DNA from: Desulfosporosinus sp.
Lineage (GTDB): Bacteria > Bacillota > Desulfitobacteriia > Desulfitobacteriales > Desulfitobacteriaceae
Assembly (NCBI GenBank): GCA_016278585.1
Contig: JADQBO010000121.1
Span: forward strand, 1 to 7,716
Direction: 5' to 3'
Length of the DNA: 7,716 nucleotides
This document shows, piece after piece, positions 1 to 5,710 of this stretch (the first letter of the stretch is position 1; the number at the start of each line of letters is the position of its first letter). The notes below the pieces were generated by a model. The model ran no database searches. It had not been told where the DNA came from and worked only from the letters and a program-made list of their open reading frames with translations. The position numbers and the translations under genes are program-made.

Positions 1-1118
1 AAAATAAAGGTTGCCCAACCTGTGGTTCCTGTTCAGGTATGTATACAGCTAATAGTATGAATTGCCTCACCGAAGTACTGGGAATGGGATTACAAGGCAA
101 TGGAACTATCCCGGCGGTGTATTCGGCCCGAATTCAACTGGCCAAGCATGCAGGTATGCAAATTATGGAACTCCTGAAAAACAATATCCGGCCAAGAGAT
201 ATTATGACTAAGGATGCTTTTGAAAATGCTTTGACCTTAGATATGGCCTTGGGTTGCAGTACCAACAGTATGCTTCATCTACCTGCGATTGCTCATGAAT
301 GCAGCATAGACTTAGATCTTGACATTGCTAATGAAATTAGTGATAAGACTCCGAATCTCTGCCACCTTGCACCTGCCGGGCATAACTATATAGAGGAGCT
401 CGATGAAGCCGGCGGCATCTACGCAGTTATGAATGAAGTTAATAAATTAGGCTTGCTTAAGACTGATTTGCTAACCTGTACGGGCAAAACTGTAGGAGAA
501 AACATCTCAGGCTGTGTTAATAAAAATACTGAAGTAATTAGGCCTGTCGAAAACCCATACAGTACAACTGGTGGGATCGCAGTACTAAAAGGAAACCTAG
601 CTCCGGATTCCTGTGTTGTCAAACGTTCCGCCGTCGCACCAGAAATGATGAAACATGAAGGCCCTGCAAGAGTATTTGACTGCGAAGAAGATGCCATGCA
701 GGCAATTAATTCCGGCAAAATCGTAGCCGGAGATGTTGTTGTAATCCGCTATGAAGGCCCTAAGGGTGGGCCAGGAATGAGAGAAATGCTAAATCCGACC
801 TCTGCAATTATGGGGCGAGGACTAGGAGAAAGCGTTGCACTGATTACCGATGGACGATTTAGCGGTGCTACAAGAGGTGCCGCAATCGGTCATGTTTCTC
901 CCGAAGCAGCGGTAGGAGGAAATATCGCTTTGATAGAAGATGGAGACCTCATTCAAATTGACATTATGTCCAATGAAATTAACTTTGTCATAAGTGATAT
1001 AGAATTGAAAAAGCGCAGAGAAAACTGGACGCCCAGGAAACCTAAAATTACAACAGGGTACCTTTCCAGATATGCCGCCCAGGTCACGTCGGGAAACAAA
1101 GGTGCTATTCTAGAATAA
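1..1118 (+). CDS. ilvD: Dihydroxy-acid dehydratase, C-terminal two thirds (5' end outside window)
   Basis: IlvD dehydrates 2,3-dihydroxy-3-methylbutanoate and its methylpentanoate homologue to the 2-keto acids of valine, leucine and isoleucine synthesis. It is a cytosolic Fe-S enzyme. The frame is already open at position 3 and reads NKGCPTCGSCSG before the first ATG at 39, so that ATG is internal. CPTCGSCSG carries a conserved cluster-ligand cysteine of the IlvD/Edd family, followed by the typical TANSMNCLTE stretch. Near the C-terminus, ALITDGRFSGATRG with GHVSPEA matches the second IlvD/Edd signature. About 371 residues are visible; full-length family members have about 555, so roughly the first third is missing. 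The frame is intact to a TAA at 1116-1118. The related sugar-acid dehydratase Edd is the main alternative, but the fit to IlvD is better. It is the only plus-strand gene here and converges on the GNAT gene. Confidence 0.95.
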   Translation, partial: NKGCPTCGSCSGMYTANSMNCLTEVLGMGLQGNGTIPAVYSARIQLAKHAGMQIMELLKNNIRPRDIMTKDAFENALTLDMALGCSTNSMLHLPAIAHECSIDLDLDIANEISDKTPNLCHLAPAGHNYIEELDEAGGIYAVMNEVNKLGLLKTDLLTCTGKTVGENISGCVNKNTEVIRPVENPYSTTGGIAVLKGNLAPDSCVVKRSAVAPEMMKHEGPARVFDCEEDAMQAINSGKIVAGDVVVIRYEGPKGGPGMREMLNPTSAIMGRGLGESVALITDGRFSGATRGAAIGHVSPEAAVGGNIALIEDGDLIQIDIMSNEINFVISDIELKKRRENWTPRKPKITTGYLSRYAAQVTSGNKGAILE

Positions 1119-1126
1119 GCAATAAC

Positions 1127-1174
1127 AAAAAGCACCAACAAAACTCTTTAAGCAGTCTTGTTGGTGCTTTTTTT
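1127..1174. terminator. Bidirectional Rho-independent terminator between ilvD and the GNAT gene
   Basis: A perfect 15-bp inverted repeat has arms at 1127-1141 (AAAAAGCACCAACAA) and 1158-1172, around a 16-nt loop. The 3' arm runs into a T tract on the plus strand. The A tract at the left end gives a U tract for minus-strand transcripts. It starts 9 nt after the ilvD stop and lies about 20 nt beyond the end of the convergent GNAT gene, so it probably ends both transcripts. Confidence 0.9.
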
Positions 1175-1192
1175 AGCCTTTGTTTAAAATTA

Positions 1193-1618
1193 TTATTCTA
1201 ACGCCATATTTATCACTATTTCGCCGGTCTCCGGTTGAACCTCCTGACTTACATATAGGAAACCATTTTTTTTATAGAATCTTCTCGCACTATTATTCTT
1301 GCTATATACCCCTACGTACAATTGCTTTTTAACTTCTTTCCCTTGCCCGATCAAATGAGTCCCAATGCCTAGTCCTTGCTTAGCTGGTGCAACAAACAAT
1401 CCTCCAATGTAGTTTCCTAGTAAAGATATAAAGCCCATTAAATTACCGTTTTCCTCTGCCACCCATGTTTCTGCCTGTGGTAAATACTTACTTCTTAAAT
1501 CATCTTTATGGGATTCCCACATTTCCTTAGGAATAAAGGAATGCGCGATGATGCTTGCATTGTACCATATTTCTACCAGTCCCTCAGTATCGGTATCCCT
1601 GAATTGCCTAAGTATCAT
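1193..1618 (-). CDS. GNAT-family N-acetyltransferase
   Basis: This is a 141-residue protein of the GCN5-related acetyltransferase fold, which transfers an acetyl group from acetyl-CoA to an amine; the acceptor cannot be read from sequence. The N-terminus has the IWYNASIIAHSFIP pattern seen in YjaB-like GNATs. The acetyl-CoA pyrophosphate loop (motif A) is QGLGIG at residues 81-86 after the GGLFVAPA strand. The conserved C-terminal NNSARRFYKKNGF (about 108-120) is the usual GNAT motif B region. A longer reading frame from a GTG at 1630 exists, but that GTG is part of the sequence GTGGAGGG, which is the Shine-Dalgarno for the ATG at 1618, so the ATG is the start. It is the last gene of a minus-strand run, 32 nt after the YjbR-like gene, and ends at the bidirectional terminator. 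Confidence 0.88.
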   Translation of the reverse strand: MILRQFRDTDTEGLVEIWYNASIIAHSFIPKEMWESHKDDLRSKYLPQAETWVAEENGNLMGFISLLGNYIGGLFVAPAKQGLGIGTHLIGQGKEVKKQLYVGVYSKNNSARRFYKKNGFLYVSQEVQPETGEIVINMALE

Positions 1619-1650
1619 TTTACCCTCCACTAAGCTTATACGGTCTTAAT

Positions 1651-2010
1651 TCATTCTTCGATAATTACTTTTTGTGCTTTCTTAGTTAATTTACCTAGAA
1701 CTAGATCATACGACATATCTATCATTTGTTTCAAAATATCATCCGGGACATCGCCATCTAAATACACAGAGTTCCAGTGTTCTTTATTCATATAATATCC
1801 CGCTACTATATGTTGATATTTTTCTCGCAATGATCGTGTAAATAGGGGATCACATTTTAAAGTAATAATCGCTTTCTTGTCTTTATCTCCACCAAGCATA
1901 GCAAACATTTTTCCACCAATGAGATATCTTGTCGCATTCCATTCTACCTTAAAATCTTTTTGTGATCCTTTTTCTGAAAGACAGTACTCATCAAGCCATT
2001 CATATTTCAT
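1651..2010 (-). CDS. YjbR/MmcQ family protein (CyaY-like fold)
   Basis: This 119-residue protein matches the YjbR/MmcQ family over its full length. Visible family landmarks are the CLS segment near residues 10-12, KMFAML (34-39), LKCDP (51-55), YMNKEHWN (73-80), DGDVPDD (85-91) and SYDLV (100-104). Members adopt a double-wing CyaY-like fold and have been suggested to bind DNA, but no biochemical function is established. The start is taken as ATG at 2010, preceded by GGAGAG with 7 nt spacing; an upstream TTG at 2040 extends the frame without homology or a ribosome site. It lies 59 nt downstream of the methyltransferase gene and 32 nt upstream of the GNAT gene, so it is probably co-transcribed with both. 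Nothing ties the three to one pathway. Confidence 0.9.
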   Translation of the reverse strand: MKYEWLDEYCLSEKGSQKDFKVEWNATRYLIGGKMFAMLGGDKDKKAIITLKCDPLFTRSLREKYQHIVAGYYMNKEHWNSVYLDGDVPDDILKQMIDMSYDLVLGKLTKKAQKVIIEE

Positions 2011-2069
2011 ATATTTTCTCTCCACTTCTATAACTTCCAACGATAAATATTATGCCTTTCACGAATAAT

Positions 2070-2717
2070 CTAAGGTCTTTCTCCAACCTTTTGGGCATAA
2101 ATGAACATGTCTATCGTCGCACTACCGTCGCTTTCCGGATATAAATCCCGCTCAAGTTGTAGTATATGTAAATTGTTCTTTACTAGAATTTGTCGAATAA
2201 ACTCTTCCGAATAATAGTTGAAGAAAATATGATCCTTCGGACTAAAGCTAGTAGTTTCAAAGCCAGATTTTGAGCCTTCCATACAACTTAAATATAAGAA
2301 GCCACCCTTACTTAATACGCCCTCTATATCCTTAACTAATTTTTCAGCTTCCTCATTTGATAAATGGGGTAGACAGAATGACAATATGACCGCATCATAT
2401 ACCTCATCCTTCAAATTCATGTCTCTAATATCTCCAACCAAGAAGTTTACCTTTGGAGAAACGATATTTGCCCGTGCCCGCTTGATCATTTCGGCTGAAA
2501 GATCGATGCCTACGATCTCAAAGTCTTTCTTTGATTCCATTAGCAGCTTGGCTGCATTTCCTGGACCGCATCCTACATCTAAAACCTTTGCCCGTGGTAA
2601 TAAAATATCACAAAATCCCTTTAGCTTAGATTTATAACTTTCGAACTCCATAAACTTTTTTTGATATGAATCTGCATGTTTATCGTATGACTCTATCGTC
2701 CTCTGCGTTTTATCCAA
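2070..2717 (-). CDS. Class I SAM-dependent methyltransferase
   Basis: This is a soluble Rossmann-fold methyltransferase of about 215 residues. SAM-binding motif I is VLDVGCGPGN at residues 45-54. The acidic residue at the end of beta-2 is in VGIDLS (D72), and GDIRDM (95-100) matches motif II. DAVILSFCLPHL (108-119) is the motif IV region. The N-terminal ESYDKHADSYQKKF resembles the lid helix of UbiE/BioC-like small-molecule methyltransferases. The substrate is not predictable. Two TTG codons could start it. GGAGGA touches the first (2723), leaving no spacing, but sits about 7 nt before the second (2717), so 2717 is preferred. No ATG lies nearby. The gap to the helical-protein gene upstream is 80 nt, with no convincing promoter seen, so read-through from the ferredoxin promoter is plausible. 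Confidence 0.87.
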   Translation of the reverse strand: MDKTQRTIESYDKHADSYQKKFMEFESYKSKLKGFCDILLPRAKVLDVGCGPGNAAKLLMESKKDFEIVGIDLSAEMIKRARANIVSPKVNFLVGDIRDMNLKDEVYDAVILSFCLPHLSNEEAEKLVKDIEGVLSKGGFLYLSCMEGSKSGFETTSFSPKDHIFFNYYSEEFIRQILVKNNLHILQLERDLYPESDGSATIDMFIYAQKVGERP

Positions 2718-2797
2718 ATTCAATCCTCCGTTTCTTTTCCGGTAACGTCAGAATTAAAGCTAGAATCTATCGTAATCCTCTACTAAGTCGACCAAGG

Positions 2798-3004
2798 TTA
2801 GGTTGGATTAAGCAAGAGTAATAACCGCTCTCGCTCCTCTTCTAAATCCTCTCGTTCTTCTACCATCCTTGGTTGCACTGAATGAAAAGGCCAGCGTGCT
2901 TTTAAGTCTGCCAACATTTCCTCTACATGGTTAAGCTGAATCATCAATTCCTGTTGAGTCATAAGCTGTTCTTTCGGCTTAATTCTTTGGAAATTCTTAT
3001 CCAT
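2798..3004 (-). CDS. Small helical protein of unknown function, coupled to ferredoxin
   Basis: This 68-residue protein belongs to no family I can name. Residues 13-36 and 45-64 are probably two amphipathic helices. The second is very rich in Glu/Arg/Leu (EEREDLEEERERLLLLL) and may form a coiled coil. They flank a distinctive ARWPFHSVQP linker. There are no cysteines, signal peptide or membrane segments. ATG at 3004 is preceded by GGAGAG with 8 nt spacing. A longer frame of 117 residues only reads through the ferredoxin gene out of frame and is rejected. The start overlaps the ferredoxin stop by 8 nt, which indicates translational coupling. I infer a partner or assembly subunit for that ferredoxin. 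The coding status rests on the ribosome site, the overlap and the helical composition. Confidence 0.7.
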   Translation of the reverse strand: MDKNFQRIKPKEQLMTQQELMIQLNHVEEMLADLKARWPFHSVQPRMVEEREDLEEERERLLLLLNPT

Positions 3005-3197
3005 TCGATTTTCTCTCCTCTGGCGTGGCAAACGTAATTGAGCCATGCATACACGATTCCATACAGGTTTCACATTCAGTACAAATCTCAGGGTCCACGA
3101 CCGCAAGATGCGAAACCATTGTGATCGCTTGAACGGGGCATGCATTAACACAGCGTTTACACCCCCGACACAGCTTTTCTAAGATGAACGCAGCCAT
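2997..3197 (-). CDS. 2[4Fe-4S] ferredoxin-like protein
   Basis: This is a 66-residue bacterial ferredoxin. Cysteines 10, 13, 16 and 20 (CRGCKRCVNACP) and 39, 42, 45 and 49 (CTECETCMESCM) give two complete C-x2-C-x2-C-x3-C motifs, each able to ligate [4Fe-4S] clusters with crossed ligation. The usual proline after the last cysteine is kept in the first motif but is Met in the second. Such proteins carry low-potential electrons in the cytosol; the partner is unknown. ATG at 3197 lies 9 nt after a GGGGAG site; a TTG at 3206 abuts that site and is rejected. The next gene overlaps its stop by 8 nt. A strong extended -10 promoter lies about 110 nt upstream. Confidence 0.9.
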   Translation of the reverse strand: MAAFILEKLCRGCKRCVNACPVQAITMVSHLAVVDPEICTECETCMESCMHGSITFATPEERKSNG

Positions 3198-3310
3198 CTG
3201 CTTCAACTCCCCTCATAATCATACAAATATATTAAACTTATATTCATACGATTAAACACCCTATCCTTAACTTAGTTATTGAATCCCTCTCCCTTATTTA
3301 CCCATAATTC

Positions 3311-3339
3311 ATTATATCATCACCCTAATACTTTGTCCT
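3311..3339 (-). promoter_or_regulatory. Sigma-A-type promoter for the ferredoxin gene, extended -10
   Basis: On the minus strand a perfect TATAAT (-10, 3316-3311) is preceded by TG one base upstream, giving TGATATAAT, an extended -10. AGGACA (-35, 3339-3334) lies exactly 17 nt away and matches TTGACA at 4 of 6 positions. Transcription should start near 3304, leaving a leader of roughly 107 nt before the ferredoxin ATG. No riboswitch-like structure was recognised in that leader. Confidence 0.7.
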
Positions 3340-3380
3340 CGGATAGACAATAAGCTTATGAACCTTAGCTATTAAAACAC

Positions 3381-3421
3381 AAGCGTCCTCAATCCACTTT
3401 GATCGTGAAATGAGGACGCTT
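3381..3421 (-). terminator. Probable terminator of the mrp-like transcript
   Basis: A perfect 11-bp inverted repeat (AAGCGTCCTCA, 3381-3391, and its complement at 3411-3421) encloses a 19-nt loop, within which CAC and GTG can pair further. On the minus strand it is followed by GTGTTTTAAT, a short imperfect U tract. It lies about 114 nt past the mrp-like stop and upstream of the ferredoxin promoter, so it would separate the two units. Confidence 0.6.
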
Positions 3422-3534
3422 CTTAAAAGGTTGTAACCATTTAGGATTTTGGAGACTAAGTTTTCACACAGCCCTTTACTTAATGTCAAGAATCGCACGC
3501 TAGAATACTGGATTGTATCACCTTATAAATTAAA

Positions 3535-4389
3535 TTACGCTAGATTTTTGTTACTACCCAATTCAATCTGTTCCGTTAGGTTAAGCGCAATCTTATCAAA
3601 ATCTGGAGAATGATAGTCCTCGATTTTACCTGCATCCGACAGTGTAGCTAATGCTGGATCAAGGGGAAGGGCTCCCAAAAATGGAAGTGAACTACGCTGT
3701 GCTTCTTCTTCTCCTTGGGGTTTCCCAAAAACCTCTATTATCTTTGTACAATCTGGACATTGTACATAGGCCATATTCTCAATCAACCCATAAATTGGCG
3801 GTTCATAGTTGCGTACCATTTTGATCGCTTTCCGTACTACCATGTTCGCCAAAGCCTGTGGACTTGTAACCATAACGACTCCATTGATAGGTATGGATTG
3901 GAATATCGTGATAGCCACATCCCCAGTACCAGGAGGCATATCAATTAATAGATAATCCAGTTCTCCCCAAATTACATCCTTCCAAAATTGATTAACGACT
4001 TGGGTGATCAGTGGTCCACGTAAAATAACAGGATCATCTTCTTTTTCAATCATAAGATTGAGTGACATGATTTTAATACCACCACGACTTGTTGGGGCGA
4101 TGATACCCCCTTGGCTAGCTCCCGCCCTTTCCTTTATGCCGAATATTTTCGGAATGCTCGGGCCGGTTATGTCCGAGTCTAAAATACCTACTTTATATCC
4201 TTGACGCATAAGGCTCACTGCCAACATTCCCGTTACTGAAGACTTTCCAACTCCACCTTTACCACTCATGACAGCAATGACTTTTTTAACGTTACTTACT
4301 TTCTGGGCCTTGGTTAATTCAGGCGCACTAGAACAACTCTCTGTGTTACACGTACCTGCTGCAGAACAGCTATTACATGACTCGCTCAC
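3535..4389 (-). CDS. Mrp/NBP35-family Fe-S cluster carrier ATPase
   Basis: This 284-residue cytosolic protein is a MinD/Mrp-type P-loop ATPase. The deviant Walker A is GKGGVGKS (43-50) with signature lysine K44. D71 and D73 fall in the ILDSDITGPS segment, and LLIDMPPGTGD (147-157) is Walker B with the Mrp hallmark PPGTGD. CPDC (C211, C214) is the conserved C-terminal CxxC that holds a bridging [4Fe-4S] cluster in Mrp/NBP35 dimers. Family members bind Fe-S clusters and transfer them to apoproteins. The N-terminus carries extra cysteines C5, C8, C14 and C19, somewhat like the NBP35 N-terminal cluster motif but in different order. The start is GTG, with AGGAGG 7 nt upstream. It lies 201 nt downstream of the NifX-like gene and has its own promoter. 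Family members are often called Mrp or ApbC. Confidence 0.93.
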   Translation of the reverse strand: MSESCNSCSAAGTCNTESCSSAPELTKAQKVSNVKKVIAVMSGKGGVGKSSVTGMLAVSLMRQGYKVGILDSDITGPSIPKIFGIKERAGASQGGIIAPTSRGGIKIMSLNLMIEKEDDPVILRGPLITQVVNQFWKDVIWGELDYLLIDMPPGTGDVAITIFQSIPINGVVMVTSPQALANMVVRKAIKMVRNYEPPIYGLIENMAYVQCPDCTKIIEVFGKPQGEEEAQRSSLPFLGALPLDPALATLSDAGKIEDYHSPDFDKIALNLTEQIELGSNKNLA

Positions 4390-4451
4390 GTTATTGCCTC
4401 CTATTCAAAAATTGAACTTATTACTCTAGATTAGATGAGTAGCCAGAATTT

Positions 4452-4481
4452 ATCTTACTCCCCAAATTCTGCATTTGTCAA
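4452..4481 (-). promoter_or_regulatory. Sigma-A-type promoter for the mrp-like gene
   Basis: On the minus strand a consensus -35 TTGACA (4481-4476) and a -10 TAAGAT (4457-4452, 4 of 6 matches) are separated by 18 nt. Transcription would start near 4445, about 55 nt before the GTG start. Upstream, the element GACAAAC occurs twice (complement at 4483-4489 and 4533-4539), and AACTAAC occurs twice (complement at 4493-4499 and 4529-4535), as possible regulator sites. Confidence 0.65.
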
Positions 4482-4590
4482 GGTTTGTCCATGTTAGTTG
4501 CTTATTGAAAGATTAAATGATGTTAAACGTTAGTTTGTCATGATAAGTATGCAAATAATTAGTATAAAGAAATGCTGAGATCAAATTCCC

Positions 4591-4971
4591 TTAATGATGA
4601 TGGTGATCGTGACCATGCTCATGTCCATGATCATGTGAGCAAACAGAACCAGTGCTAACGATCTTACCTAAGGCATAACGATTTGCTACATCCACTACGT
4701 TTCCAGAAGCGCCTGAGACAACTTCAAGCCCCACAGCATTAAGGCCATTAATCATGCCACCACCGATACCGCCACAAACGAGCACTTCAACTCCTTTACT
4801 TTTAAACATATTAGCAAGCCCTGCATGCTGATGCTGAAGACCCGTAGAACTAAGTAATTCTACATAAGATGCTTTGTCTCCCTCGATTTCAAACACTGTG
4901 AATCCTGCTGCCCGTCCAAAATGGGGATCTAATGTTTCACCATTTGTTGGGATTGCAATTTTTTTTGACAT
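4591..4971 (-). CDS. NifX/NafY-type cofactor-binding protein with His-rich tail
   Basis: This 126-residue protein belongs to the dinitrogenase iron-molybdenum cofactor biosynthesis family (NifX/NifB C-terminal domain; TM1290-like). The core runs from KIAIPTNG at residues 4-11 through DPHFGRAAGFTVFEI (15-29) to VEVLVCGGIGGGM (61-73), then NGLNAVGLEVVSGASGN (75-91). Family members bind Fe-S or Fe-Mo cofactor precursors in nitrogenase organisms. Many copies occur in non-fixing anaerobes, where the role is unknown, and no nif gene is visible here. After C111 the tail CSHDHGHEHGHDHHHH holds nine histidines, which should bind divalent metals; it is native, being in frame and followed by TAA. The start is ATG at 4971 with GGAGGG 6 nt upstream. 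No terminator separates it from the DUF134 gene 85 nt upstream, so co-transcription is likely. Confidence 0.92.
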   Translation of the reverse strand: MSKKIAIPTNGETLDPHFGRAAGFTVFEIEGDKASYVELLSSTGLQHQHAGLANMFKSKGVEVLVCGGIGGGMINGLNAVGLEVVSGASGNVVDVANRYALGKIVSTGSVCSHDHGHEHGHDHHHH

Positions 4972-5011
4972 AACGAACCCTCCATAATTTTATTATTTTA
5001 CGTCTATCGGA

Positions 5012-5032
5012 GTTTAGATAACATAGATAAAC
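5012..5032. promoter_or_regulatory. Imperfect dyad upstream of the NifX-like gene, possible operator
   Basis: A 21-bp interrupted palindrome starts with GTTTA (5012-5016) and ends with TAAAC (5028-5032). Symmetric TA steps lie inside at 5019-5020 and 5024-5025. It lies 41 nt upstream of the NifX-like ATG in the 85-nt gap after the DUF134 gene. No convincing promoter was found there, so its role as an operator is speculative. Confidence 0.35.
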
Positions 5033-5056
5033 CCTTGACATCGTTTCTAGTCAGCT

Positions 5057-5554
5057 TCAACCATTTTCAGGAGTGCCTCCACAGCAACCACCTTGGCCAT
5101 GCCCCTCTTGGTGCCCACCACTACAGGAATGCTTTCTCCCGTTATCGAGTTTCATTTTTTTCATACTGCTACATTTGGGACAAGCAATTTCATATCCGTG
5201 TTTCCCTCCTGAAGTACACGGTTCAACCTCCCAGACATGTCCACAACCGACACATTCAAAGACTCTATTTTTGATCATATAGTTTCCTCCCCGAATAATA
5301 ATCGGGCGACCTTCTACTAAAGCCGTAGCGATTTTAGACCTAGCTCCCCCTAGTATTCGCTGAAAAGTTGCTCTTGAAACCCCCATAGAAACTGCGCACT
5401 CGACCTGCTCTAAACCTACTTTGTCTTTAAGTCGGATAGCCTCTAATTCTTCAAGCTGGATTAATACTTCCGGCCAACGTGACTGACCCTGAGGAATATA
5501 CGATTGACAAACTATTCCTTCATCGATTTGGCCACAACAACGCCGTCTTGACAT
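5057..5554 (-). CDS. DUF134 (UPF0251) DNA-binding protein with Cys/His-rich C-terminal extension
   Basis: The first 90 or so of 165 residues match the DUF134/UPF0251 family, predicted DNA-binding proteins with a sigma-70 region-4-like helix-turn-helix. The family core ELEAIRLKDKVGLEQ (36-50) is followed by the recognition region MGVSRATFQRILGGAR (57-72) and the VEGRPIII strand. N-terminal C6, C7 and C16 replace the usual Cys-containing start. After residue 95 comes an extension: CVGC (101-104) and CPKC (125-128), with C113 between them, resembling a zinc ribbon, then a Gly/His/Cys tail (C144, C157, C158, several His). The start is ATG at 5554, 8 nt after AAGGGG. A longer frame starts at a TTG (5617) that lies inside the -35 element, so it is rejected. 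It is probably a metal- or redox-responsive regulator of the following NifX gene; the ligand is unknown. Confidence 0.9.
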   Translation of the reverse strand: MSRRRCCGQIDEGIVCQSYIPQGQSRWPEVLIQLEELEAIRLKDKVGLEQVECAVSMGVSRATFQRILGGARSKIATALVEGRPIIIRGGNYMIKNRVFECVGCGHVWEVEPCTSGGKHGYEIACPKCSSMKKMKLDNGRKHSCSGGHQEGHGQGGCCGGTPENG

Positions 5555-5588
5555 GATCCCAACCCCTTTTGAGCATATGCCCAATTTG

Positions 5589-5617
5589 ATTATATCCCTC
5601 TTGTTCTCATAAATCAA
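5589..5617 (-). promoter_or_regulatory. Sigma-A-type promoter for the DUF134 gene
   Basis: On the minus strand a perfect TATAAT (5594-5589) lies 17 nt after TTGATT (5617-5612), which matches the -35 consensus at 4 of 6 positions. Transcription should begin near 5582, giving a leader of about 28 nt to the ATG at 5554. It sits directly downstream of the csoR-like terminator, so it begins a new unit containing at least the DUF134 and NifX-like genes. Confidence 0.78.
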
Positions 5618-5626
5618 TTGTTTATG
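5608..5626. promoter_or_regulatory. Dyad overlapping the -35 of the DUF134 promoter, candidate operator
   Basis: CATAAATCAATTGTTTATG is a 19-bp dyad with perfect 6-bp arms (CATAAA, 5608-5613; TTTATG, 5621-5626) around a 7-bp centre containing CAATTG. It covers the whole -35 hexamer, where bound protein would block RNA polymerase. Likely binders are the DUF134 protein itself or the CsoR-like repressor encoded just upstream; nothing in the sequence decides between them. Confidence 0.5.
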
Positions 5627-5662
5627 TAGAAATATACTGTTTGAAACGTAACAACCTTAACT

Positions 5663-5697
5663 AAAAAATTAAGAAACCGGATCTTAAAAGATTCCGG
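5663..5697 (-). terminator. Rho-independent terminator of the csoR-like gene
   Basis: On the minus strand CCGG-A-ATCTT pairs with AAGAT-CCGG, leaving one bulged A and a very short apex. It is followed by TTTCTTAATTTTTT. It begins 13 nt after the csoR-like stop codon and precedes the DUF134 promoter. Confidence 0.8.
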
Positions 5698-5710
5698 CTA
5701 CTACATGGTG

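Larger units (their letters stand above)
3198..3534. other. Intergenic region between mrp-like gene and ferredoxin gene
   Basis: These 337 bases hold no convincing reading frame. They contain the ferredoxin promoter (3311-3339), a strong hairpin (3381-3421) that probably ends the mrp-like transcript, and a stretch at 3460-3474 that resembles an insertion sequence end. The remaining sequence shows nothing I recognise. Confidence 0.6.

Noticed and set aside
419..718. Minus-strand 99-residue open frame inside ilvD
   Set aside because: It lies antisense to clear ilvD coding sequence, and its translation resembles no family I recognise.
3005..3151. 49-residue N-terminal extension of the small helical protein
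   Set aside because: It is an out-of-frame reading of the ferredoxin gene; a good ribosome site marks the ATG at 3004.
3484..3489. Consensus TTGACA on the minus strand
   Set aside because: At 17 nt spacing the -10 would be TGAAAA, a poor match, and no gene is positioned to use it before the hairpin at 3381-3421.
4591..4608. His-rich tail as an engineered tag
   Set aside because: The run is interspersed with Asp, Gly and Glu over 14 residues and sits in native context with no vector-like sequence.
5555..5617. N-terminal extension of the DUF134 protein from TTG at 5617
   Set aside because: The TTG is part of the -35 hexamer, no ribosome site precedes it, and family homology starts at the ATG at 5554.
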